This document shows, one piece after another, positions 17,237-24,235 of a stretch of 64,000 nt of DNA; positions within the stretch are counted from its first letter, which is position 1, and every line of letters starts with the position of its first letter. The position numbers and the translations under genes are program-made. Source of the stretch: Billgrantia saliphila (GTDB lineage: Bacteria > Pseudomonadota > Gammaproteobacteria > Pseudomonadales > Halomonadaceae); NCBI RefSeq assembly GCF_002930105.1, contig NZ_PJRN01000009.1, forward strand, positions 62,001 through 126,000. The letters run 5' to 3'. The notes under the pieces were generated by a model, which made no database searches, had not been told where the DNA came from, and worked only from the letters and a program-made list of their open reading frames with translations.

Positions 17237-18088
17237 ATGGCGAGCGTTGTAAAACTTAAAATCGACCCAAGAAACGACTTTTCTTGCGAAAAGATCCGAC
17301 TGAGAAGAGGTAAGGCTTTGAGCGAAAAAGAAAAAGTGGACCGCTTGATGGTCAAGAGCGTAGTGAAGGCGTTTCGGATCCTAGAGGTCTTCGATGCCGA
17401 ACACCCGGCGATGAGCGTCAAGCAGCTGGCGGAACGCTGCGATATGGATCGGAGTGCGGCGCAGCGTTTCGTGCACACCTTGACGCAGCTAGGCTACTTG
17501 CAGCGCAACGAGGAGACGCAGCTGATCGAGCCCAGCGTGCGCACGCTGGATATCGCCGCGCACTATCTCCATGCGCATCCACTGGTCGACAAGGTACGCC
17601 CCTACTTGCTGAACCTGAGCAAGGAGACGGAAGGCTCGGTCAGCCTGACGATCCTGGACGGGCAAGACGTGGTGTATCTCTCCCGCTTGCTGAGCCGCAA
17701 CATGCTGGATACCGACATCACCATTGGATCGCGCCTGCCGGCGTTCTGCACGGCGCCCGGGCTGGCGATGCTATCGCAGCTGGAAGAGGAAGAGGCGAGG
17801 GCGATCCTGGAGCGGACGCAGCGAAAGGCCTACACGCCGAATACCGTGCACGAGGTACCGGCGATCATGGAACGCTTGGCTCGGTTCCGGCGCCAGGGGT
17901 ATGCCCTTTCGGTGGAGGAGTATTTTCTCTCCGACATCTCGATTGCGGTACCGGTACTGGATAGGCACAACCGGCCGCGAGCGGCGGTCAGCATCTCGAT
18001 GTCCCGGGTGCGGAGCATGCCCGAGGAGCTGGAGCAGAACCTCTCGGATCTGCTGATCGCCACGGCACGTCAATTGTCGCGGTTGTAG
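17237..18088 (+). CDS. IclR family transcriptional regulator
   Basis: A 283-residue IclR-type regulator if the ATG at 17237 is used. The winged helix covers about residues 40-95 (SVVKAFRILEVFDAEHPAMSVKQLAERCDMDRSAAQRFVHTLTQLGYL), followed by the GAF-like effector domain with GSRLPAFCTAPGLAMLSQL and a C-terminal DISIAVPVLDRHNRPRAAVSISM segment. The start is uncertain: TTG 17318 has AAGAGG upstream and ATG 17348 opens the conserved domain. Divergent placement points to control of the hydratase-ligase-TRAP operon, probably in response to the transported acid or its CoA ester. Confidence 0.9.
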   Translation: MASVVKLKIDPRNDFSCEKIRLRRGKALSEKEKVDRLMVKSVVKAFRILEVFDAEHPAMSVKQLAERCDMDRSAAQRFVHTLTQLGYLQRNEETQLIEPSVRTLDIAAHYLHAHPLVDKVRPYLLNLSKETEGSVSLTILDGQDVVYLSRLLSRNMLDTDITIGSRLPAFCTAPGLAMLSQLEEEEARAILERTQRKAYTPNTVHEVPAIMERLARFRRQGYALSVEEYFLSDISIAVPVLDRHNRPRAAVSISMSRVRSMPEELEQNLSDLLIATARQLSRL

Positions 18089-18491
18089 CGACTTCGACGC
18101 CGTTTTCTTTCACGGGCGATGGCGCAGCCGGACGGTACTCCATGAGGTTGCCGATGACCAGCACAGGCCGCTACGGCAAGAGCGATGCCCAGCGCGATCA
18201 GTGCCGAGATGGCTGCCATTAACCAGCTAATAACAGTGTCAACTGCGCAGAGCTTAGTACGGCAATATCCCTTGAACGCCAAATGACCAATAGCAGTATC
18301 TCTGTAAGAAATGGCTTACATAGGGGTGAGAGAAACTCTATTCCTCAGCATTATTCGTTCTGCTACCTTCCCGCACGCAACATGACAAGCTACAAGGCTC
18401 GCCCCGCCAAGTAGCTCTACAAAGAAGTGGTCCGAGAACCACTTATTAAAAAAGTGGCTGAAGTCGCTTGGAATCAACGAAGGGAACTGAA
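18089..18491. other. Intergenic stretch of about 400 bases
   Basis: This gap separates iclR from a lipoprotein gene. No convincing gene is visible; a short minus-strand open frame at 18070-18282 has only a TTG start, no ribosome site and one hydrophobic stretch. The second half is moderately AT-rich and should contain the promoter of the lipoprotein gene. Confidence 0.4.
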
Positions 18492-18956
18492 ATGAAATTG
18501 CTCAAAACCACAGCTGCCGTGGCTGTACTGGCGCTGATGACAGGGTGTGCCTCGGTCAACATGGCTCCACAGCAAGAGTCATCTCAAGCCAAGCAATTCG
18601 AAGCTCCGCCCGAAGGCATGGCGGGTGTGTATATCTTTCGCAAGAAGGCTCCTTTCGGAGCGGCCTTGAAGAAGGATATCTGGATTGATGACGAGTGCGT
18701 CGGTGAAAGTGCACGTGGGGTTTTCTTTTACCAGCCGGTAGAAGGCGACCAGCAGCATGAGATCGCCACCGAATCCGAATTTTCTCCCAATACCATGAAT
18801 CTTTTTGCCGAGGCGGGAAACAACTACTTCATCGAGCAATACATCAAGATGGGTGCCTTCGTCGGTGGCGCCAATCTGCGTCTCGTCGATGAAGAAGTAG
18901 GTATGGAAGAAGTGAGCAAGCTGGATATGGCACATTCGGGAACGTGTAGCCAATAA
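18492..18956 (+). CDS. DUF2846-like lipoprotein
   Basis: A 154-residue predicted lipoprotein. The signal peptide ends in a lipobox (ALMTGCAS, Cys at residue 18), so the mature protein is lipid-anchored; no Asp follows the Cys, which favours the outer membrane. The body carries AGVYIFRKKAPFGAALKKDIWIDDECVGESARGVFFYQPVEGDQHEI, a layout shared with DUF2846 proteins. ATG 18492 is chosen because AAGGGA lies eight bases upstream. A GC-rich stem-loop lies 9 bases after the stop, so the gene is likely monocistronic. Confidence 0.82.
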   Translation: MKLLKTTAAVAVLALMTGCASVNMAPQQESSQAKQFEAPPEGMAGVYIFRKKAPFGAALKKDIWIDDECVGESARGVFFYQPVEGDQQHEIATESEFSPNTMNLFAEAGNNYFIEQYIKMGAFVGGANLRLVDEEVGMEEVSKLDMAHSGTCSQ

Positions 18957-18965
18957 TCCGCAATC

Positions 18966-18987
18966 GGCGCCGTCTTTCGACGGCGCC
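18966..18987 (+). terminator. Probable rho-independent terminator after the lipoprotein gene
   Basis: A perfect 9-bp stem (GGCGCCGTC / GACGGCGCC) with a TTTC loop begins 9 bases after the lipoprotein stop. The following run is only TTGGT, so the tail is weak. Confidence 0.65.
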
Positions 18988-19159
18988 TTGGTCAACCGAT
19001 CGTCGAGCCTGGCCTGGGCACAGCCTCGGCCTCTGTCTCAATCCCTACTGCGCCGCAGCCCTTCGATCTCTTCCATGTGTTTTCCGCAATAATGTCCAAG
19101 CCACGGACCGGTTGTCAGGCCTAAGCTATGCCTGAGTGACGTTCAGGAGGGATGGTGCG

Positions 19160-19996
19160 GTGAAACAGACAAGTCGCTTCGACTACTCCAAGAGTCGGCA
19201 TATTCCCGAGCTGACGGTCCTTCAGGCAACGTTCAGCGATTTCAGTTACGACCGCCACGCCCACGAGGAGTATGCCTTCGGCGTGACCCTCACCGGACGG
19301 CAGGACTTCTTCAGCGGCGGGCAGTTTCACCGCAGCCCTCCCGGCAACGTCATCCAGTTCAATCCCGAGCAGGTGCACGATGGTCACCCGGGCGACGACA
19401 GTGCGCTGGGGTATGTCATGGTCTACGTGCCTTCCGCCCAGCTCGAGACGCTATTTGCCGATGCGGCGGGATGTGAGCGTGCCGGCCGGTTCCGAGCCAG
19501 TGAAACGCTCATGGCGGACCCCCAACTGCGCGGCGCCATCCTGGATCTGTCTCGCCTGGTGAGCGATCAGGTGGGCTCTCGCATCGAGCAGGAGCATGCC
19601 CTCTACCAGATAGCGTCACGTCTCGTGCAGCGTGCCGGCAAGTTCCAGCCTGGCGGCACGACGAGCCGGCCCGATGCGCTGCTGCAGCGCGCCAAGGAGT
19701 ACATCCTTGCGCACCTGGAGGAAGATCTCTCGCTGGACGACATCAGTCAGGCCGCCCATCTCTCGAAATACCACTTCCTGCGCCTGTTCCGGCAGCAGTT
19801 CGGCATCACGCCGCACCAGTACGTATTGAGCTGCCGGGCCAATGCCGCGCGCAACGCCCTGGAGGCCGGCGTGGCACCCAACGAAGTGGCCTTCCGCTAC
19901 AGCTTTAGCGACCTCAGCCACTTCAACCGGCGCTTCAAGCGCATCTACGGCAAGACGCCATTCCAGTACCAGCGCAGCGTCATTGCTCGGCACTGA
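19160..19996 (+). CDS. AraC family transcriptional regulator
   Basis: A 278-residue regulator. The N-terminal half is an AraC-type cupin arm with DRHAHEEYAFGVTLTGRQDFFSGG and GNVIQFNPEQVHDGHPG. The C-terminal half has two helix-turn-helix units: LSLDDISQAAHLSKYHFLRLFRQQFGITPHQYVL and VAPNEVAFRYSFSDLSHFNRRFKRIYGKTPFQYQ. The start is GTG 19160, with AGGAGG ten bases upstream; an upstream in-frame GTG at 19136 would include that ribosome site. The LysE exporter 92 bases downstream is the likely target. Confidence 0.9.
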   Translation: MKQTSRFDYSKSRHIPELTVLQATFSDFSYDRHAHEEYAFGVTLTGRQDFFSGGQFHRSPPGNVIQFNPEQVHDGHPGDDSALGYVMVYVPSAQLETLFADAAGCERAGRFRASETLMADPQLRGAILDLSRLVSDQVGSRIEQEHALYQIASRLVQRAGKFQPGGTTSRPDALLQRAKEYILAHLEEDLSLDDISQAAHLSKYHFLRLFRQQFGITPHQYVLSCRANAARNALEAGVAPNEVAFRYSFSDLSHFNRRFKRIYGKTPFQYQRSVIARH

Positions 19997-20088
19997 ACGA
20001 CCGCACTGAACGTCTGCACAGAGCGAATGGCGCTCGGCATGCGTAAGTGCTTCCCCACACTTCGTTAGCCCTGACCGAGGTTCCCGCC

Positions 20089-20703
20089 ATGTTGGAGATC
20101 GTCGCCTATGCCCTGGGCGTCATGTACACGCCTGGGCCTGTGAATCTGCTCGGCCTGAATGCCGGCCTCAATGGCCAGGCCAGAACTTCTCTCGGCTTTT
20201 TCGTCGGCGTGGGGCTGGCCATGCTCACGCTCTTCCTGCTGTTTGGCTGGGCCGGCGCGGCCTGGGTGCGTGGCGACATGCTCGCCATGGTGGGGGCGGT
20301 GGGTTGTGGGTACATCCTCTATCTGGCGGTCAAGATCGCCCGCTCGAGCATCGACCTGGGCAAGGTCCGTGAAGTGCCGCGCGTGCTGCAGTTCCGCGAT
20401 GGCCTGATCATGCAACTGTGCAACCCCAAGGGCATGATCGCGACCCTGCCCATCGCCACGATCCAGTTCCCCGCCGTCGGCATCCACGGCGTGAGCCTGC
20501 TGCTCTGGTCGCTCGGGTTGGCCGTGCTGGCCTTCGGCGCCCCCGGCAGTTACGCGCTGATGGGCGCCGTTCTTGGCCAGCGAATCGAGAATCCGAGGCT
20601 GCTCAAAGGATTCAGTCTCGCCATGGCTGCACTGCTGGTGTGGGTCGCGATCACCATCGGCTACGAGCACGTGTGGTTGCCGCTGGCGTCGGGCGGGTTT
20701 TGA
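20089..20703 (+). CDS. LysE family exporter
   Basis: A 204-residue membrane protein with about six hydrophobic segments. MYTPGPVNLLGLNAGLNGQARTSLGFFVGVGLAM (residues 11-44) is the LysE signature region and LCNPKGMIATLPIATIQFP near residue 110 is the second conserved block. ATG 20089 is used because an in-frame ATG at 20047 adds residues outside the family. It follows an AraC regulator of the type often paired with amino-acid exporters. Confidence 0.88.
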   Translation: MLEIVAYALGVMYTPGPVNLLGLNAGLNGQARTSLGFFVGVGLAMLTLFLLFGWAGAAWVRGDMLAMVGAVGCGYILYLAVKIARSSIDLGKVREVPRVLQFRDGLIMQLCNPKGMIATLPIATIQFPAVGIHGVSLLLWSLGLAVLAFGAPGSYALMGAVLGQRIENPRLLKGFSLAMAALLVWVAITIGYEHVWLPLASGGF

Positions 20704-20848
20704 GGCTGCGCGAAGCGTTCAGGCGTTGCTCACGCTGCCGACCATCATCAGCCAAATGATGGCCGCAAAGCAGATCATGCACTAAGACTACAAACGAACC
20801 ACCGCAAGGGGCTTGGCGCGTCTTACACAGGCTCCATCAGGAGGCGCC

Positions 20849-21382
20849 ATGACCCCACAAGACGTATATCGCTGGATCGCGCGCGGAATGTCTTTCCTGC
20901 TTCTGACAAGCACGATTGCAACGGCATCGACACTTTTTGCTGATACCGAAAAAATGACCCTGGCCTTGGCCCAATTCGATTTCCAGGACACCTCCGGCGA
21001 AGTCCAGGATCAAAGCGCCGAGCACGAAGCGAGACTGAAATCGCTCAATGAGACGTTGCACAGCGGTCTTGCCGGAAACCAGGAGATCACGCTTGTCGGC
21101 CTGACCTGTGAAGTGGAACGCTGTACGCATCGGACCCCTGGCCTGGCCGCTCTTACCAGGCAGGCCAAGACCGCTGGTGCTCAATATCTTCTTATCGGCG
21201 AGATACACAAAGTGAGTACGCTGATTGGAAGGGTAAGGCTGGCGATGCTGGATCTGAACGACAACAACACGTTTGCCTGCGAGCAACTCTTGTCTTATCG
21301 AGGCGATACCGACGAAGCATGGCAACGCATGGCGCAGTACACCTTGCGTCACATTGAGGAGAGCTGCATTCCTCCGCGCTGA
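20849..21382 (+). CDS. DUF2380-like exported protein
   Basis: A 177-residue protein with an N-terminal hydrophobic segment (residues 12-30) that can act as a signal peptide ending near TLFA. The mature part starts LALAQFDFQDTSGE and contains GAQYLLIGEIHKVSTLIGRVRLAMLDLNDN, which resembles DUF2380 proteins. Three cysteines (in CEVERC and CEQLL) suggest a disulfide in the periplasm. AGGAGG precedes ATG 20849. Function unknown. Confidence 0.75.
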   Translation: MTPQDVYRWIARGMSFLLLTSTIATASTLFADTEKMTLALAQFDFQDTSGEVQDQSAEHEARLKSLNETLHSGLAGNQEITLVGLTCEVERCTHRTPGLAALTRQAKTAGAQYLLIGEIHKVSTLIGRVRLAMLDLNDNNTFACEQLLSYRGDTDEAWQRMAQYTLRHIEESCIPPR

Positions 21383-21452
21383 AACCGGGGCGTAGCATCG
21401 CCCTGTAAAAGTAACGAGCCCGCCAGCGGGGGCGGTGACGGGCTGCGACCAC

Positions 21453-21842
21453 CTACTCCTCGCGACCCGTGGTGTCACGATCGCGCTCGTAGCGCTTCAT
21501 GCTCGGAAACGACGGCAGCCAGGACTCGCGACGGATGACCCAGCTCTCGTAGGTCGGCATCAGTTGGTCATGGGCATCCAGGGAGCCCAGGTACACTTCG
21601 ATTTCGTCGTCGGAGCGCGAAAAGACGGACGACCCGCAGCGAGGGCAGAAAAACCGACCGGCGTAGTCACGCGTCTCGCCCTCGATCGTCACCGCATCCT
21701 CAGGGAACATCGCCGCCGCGAAGAACAGCGCGCCATGATGCTTGCGGCAGTCGAGGCAGTGACACAAGCCGACCCGGTAGGGGCGGCCCGTCGCCACGAT
21801 TCGAACGTTGCCGCAAAGGCAACCTCCCGTTAACCGGCTCAT
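21453..21842 (-). CDS. GFA family zinc protein
   Basis: A 129-residue protein of the glutathione-dependent formaldehyde-activating (GFA) fold. The zinc ligands are visible in order: GGCLCGNVR near residue 8, CHCLDCRK near residue 29, and CPRCGSSVFS near residue 70. The later DAHDQLMPTYESWVIRRESWLP segment is the conserved second half. Most members have no proven activity. AAGGAG precedes the ATG. A frameshifted relative lies at 40043. Confidence 0.88.
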   Translation of the reverse strand: MSRLTGGCLCGNVRIVATGRPYRVGLCHCLDCRKHHGALFFAAAMFPEDAVTIEGETRDYAGRFFCPRCGSSVFSRSDDEIEVYLGSLDAHDQLMPTYESWVIRRESWLPSFPSMKRYERDRDTTGREE

Positions 21843-22182
21843 GCTGCATCTCCTTTGATGTGGCCTCGCATACGGCCTCTATCGATGAAGGTAAAAATAG
21901 CAGACGCGCGGCTTCGAAACGGTTGCCGTGCATGTGGCGTTACCTGACCAAGAGGGTATCGTGGTGGGAAGCCACCAGGAGAGGGGAAGCGCTACCACGC
22001 TTGGATCTCGGCCAAGACGGAGCGGTTCGATCTTGTCGATTAGATACCAAAGTTTGCTGAGTTCGCACGCTGATGAGGACAAGGGGCCGGCCCCGATTTA
22101 TTTATCTATTCTTTAGCAAAAGGGCCGCTTTCCCGGGGAAAACGGCCCTGCAAATTAAATCTTGCCTGTTTCGCCATCAAGC
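21843..22182. other. Intergenic stretch with palindromes, no gene seen
   Basis: About 340 bases between the GFA gene and the phasin stop. It contains a perfect 12-base palindrome GGGGCCGGCCCC at 22083-22094 followed by an AT-rich run (GATTTATTTA), and the phasin terminator at 22121-22149. No frame here looks coding. Confidence 0.5.
22121..22149 (-). terminator. Rho-independent terminator of the phasin gene
   Basis: A long hairpin lies 34 bases downstream of the phasin stop on its strand. The arms are AGGGCCGCTTTCCC and a 14-base complement with a single mismatch, and a short T-run follows on the minus strand. A near-identical hairpin terminates the gene at 33686. Confidence 0.8.
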
Positions 22183-22695
22183 TTACTTATGTGCTGCGCT
22201 GGCCGACTTCTTGCTCTTGTCGCTCTGCGGCTGGCTTTTCTGTTGAGTGTCATCAGCCTCTGCCTTACCTTTTTGGAAGCTGTTCTCCAATTGGTCCTTT
22301 CCTTTTTGCATATTTTCTTCGATCTGCTGGCGACCCGATTGCATATTGTCCGTTGCCAGTTGCTGAGTCTCCTTCAGGTATTCCTGACTCAACGCTTGAA
22401 TCTTGTCAGCGTCTTCTTTCAGCCGCTCGCTCAATTGCTGGACGGCCTGCTGCTGCTGCTCGATTACCTGCCGAAAACTGTCGGAGTCTTTGACTTCGAG
22501 CCAGGAGCGGGACTGCGCCAAACTGCTGTCAGCAAAGGCGCGAACGGCATCGAGCTGAGCCGAGAACAGTTGTTCAAAGTAATCAGTGGTTAGTGCTCCA
22601 TAGGCACGTACCGGCTCGCCAATGGCATTGTTGAACTGCTCGGCGGCTCGCTCGGTAGCTTGGTTGCCATATGCCTTGGTTTTATCAACGTTCAT
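22183..22695 (-). CDS. Phasin family protein
   Basis: A 170-residue, almost entirely helical protein rich in Gln, Lys, Glu and Ala with no cysteine. Residues 10-110 (YGNQATERAAEQFNNAIGEPVRAYGALTTDYFEQLFSAQLDAVRAFADSS) match the phasin_2-type fold; residues 110-170 form a charged tail. Phasins coat polyhydroxyalkanoate granules and also act as chaperones, so this hints that the host stores PHA. ATG 22695 has AAGGAG upstream. A clear terminator follows, so the gene is a single unit. Confidence 0.85.
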   Translation of the reverse strand: MNVDKTKAYGNQATERAAEQFNNAIGEPVRAYGALTTDYFEQLFSAQLDAVRAFADSSLAQSRSWLEVKDSDSFRQVIEQQQQAVQQLSERLKEDADKIQALSQEYLKETQQLATDNMQSGRQQIEENMQKGKDQLENSFQKGKAEADDTQQKSQPQSDKSKKSASAAHK

Positions 22696-23059
22696 CAAAT
22701 CTCTCCTTGTCTTGTGACAGACAAGTGAAGTAATAATTCAAATAAATGCGCAATTCAGAAAGTAATCCCTCAACAGACTGATGCGAATTTGGCTTATTTA
22801 TGTAGATCGCCAACTTCACGATGACAGCGCGTCATTCCTTGTCGAGCCGGCACCTGCGACTACATAAGCCCAACTATAAACAGTTAGGGGAAGTTTTTCT
22901 GTGCGGTAGCACACCCAGCCCCAAGTATTCACCGTGAGGCTTGGAATAGAAGGTCGCGAGTGGCTTTATCTTATTGTATTTCAGGCAGAACACCATTCAA
23001 AGGAACACTCGCCATGGGCGATATGACTGAGGGCCGATTCTGCGGATAAATACCCTGAG
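22696..23059. other. Intergenic stretch of about 360 bases
   Basis: The gap lies upstream of the phasin gene and downstream of the cyanophycin operon. The part next to the phasin is AT-rich and should hold its promoter. No gene, RNA or strong hairpin was recognised. Confidence 0.4.
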
Positions 23060-24235
23060 TTATTCCGTGCTGCTTCCGTCATAAAGACATTTCCCCGCCA
23101 CGAATGTCTGCTGCGGCTGAAGGTCGTTGTCGAGTAGCGTCACATCGGCCTCGAAGCCGATAGCGAGATGTCCCTTGCTGGCGTGTAAACCGAGTACCCG
23201 GGCCACGTTCGTGGAAATCAGACTCAAAGCCGATTCGAGAGGCAGCACACCTTCATGAACAAGGCGTTGCCAATCCGCAATCAAAGTCGTGTTCCTGGCT
23301 ACCTTCATTCCAAGGTACGTCCCCTTGGCATCGAACTCAGGCAAACTGCCATTGCAATCGGAGCTCATGGTGATGCGCTCCGGGGGCACGCCGCGTGCCA
23401 GTAACCGGGACACCGCATCGAAGCTGGAAAGGCCGTCGCCGGCATCTTCAAACGCCGTGACATCGACACTTGCGTCGAATGTTAGCGCATAATCCGCGGC
23501 TTCCTCGAGCAAGGCCGGGTGGCGATTCACATGGGTGGGAATCACCTGATCGGCGGGAATCTCGGTCTCGGATAGCAATCTGCGCAACGGCTCCAGTCCC
23601 CGCTTTCCGTCACCGATGTGGAAATGGCAGATACCCCGCTTGCCGGCCAGCATGGCACCGATGCGTGTATCGCTGACGATCCGTTCGATTTCATCCTGGC
23701 GTGGCTGGCTCGAGCGATGGTCCGAGAGGGCGATTTCCCCGAGGCCGATGACTTCAGGAATCCAGGCCAGGTCGCGCTGAATGTCGCCGGTCAGTGTGGG
23801 AGGTGGAACGCGATACGCACCGGTATACATGAAGGCCGATATGCCTTCGGCACCAAGCCCGCGCACCTTGGCCAGCAGATCGGCCGGGGAGCGGCTGATA
23901 CTGTCGGTGCCAAGTACACCCACCACCGTGCCGATTCCCATCGCCGCGATTTCCCGGGCCGAGATCTCGGGGCAGCGGGTACCGCAGCCGCCTTCGCCCC
24001 CGCCCCCGGTGACATGCACATGCTGGTCGATGAAGGCGGGAACGGCGATGAGATGGCGCGCCTCGATCACCTCGATAGGCCAGCTCTCGGGCACACCGAG
24101 GTCGTTTCCCAAGGCGACGATTTTTCCTCCTGCCATGAGGAGGTCTGTCGCCTCGATCCGTTCGGGTGAAAAGATACCGCCGACGCGCAGCAGCGTCATG
24201 AGCCCGGCGGCATCATACGCATCGCGGGATGTCAT
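23060..24235 (-). CDS. iadA: Isoaspartyl dipeptidase (beta-aspartyl peptidase)
   Basis: A 391-residue amidohydrolase-superfamily peptidase. The metal site is visible as PAFIDQHVHVTGGGGEGG (residues 66-83), with HFHIGDGKRGL, PTHVNRHP and SSDCNG providing later ligands. IadA enzymes release L-Asp from beta-linked Asp dipeptides; in cyanophycin breakdown the substrate is beta-Asp-Arg. It is the last gene of a minus-strand operon after cyanophycinase and cyanophycin synthetase, overlapping cphA by 4 bases. This context strongly supports a role in recovering Asp and Arg from the storage polymer. Confidence 0.92.
   Translation of the reverse strand: MTSRDAYDAAGLMTLLRVGGIFSPERIEATDLLMAGGKIVALGNDLGVPESWPIEVIEARHLIAVPAFIDQHVHVTGGGGEGGCGTRCPEISAREIAAMGIGTVVGVLGTDSISRSPADLLAKVRGLGAEGISAFMYTGAYRVPPPTLTGDIQRDLAWIPEVIGLGEIALSDHRSSQPRQDEIERIVSDTRIGAMLAGKRGICHFHIGDGKRGLEPLRRLLSETEIPADQVIPTHVNRHPALLEEAADYALTFDASVDVTAFEDAGDGLSSFDAVSRLLARGVPPERITMSSDCNGSLPEFDAKGTYLGMKVARNTTLIADWQRLVHEGVLPLESALSLISTNVARVLGLHASKGHLAIGFEADVTLLDNDLQPQQTFVAGKCLYDGSSTE

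Noticed and set aside
18070-18282. Small minus-strand membrane peptide gene
   Set aside because: It has only a TTG start, no ribosome site, overlaps the iclR end and shows no family features.
21419-21444. Terminator between the DUF2380 gene and the GFA gene
   Set aside because: The GC-rich inverted repeat is imperfect and lacks a U-run on either strand, so it was not listed.
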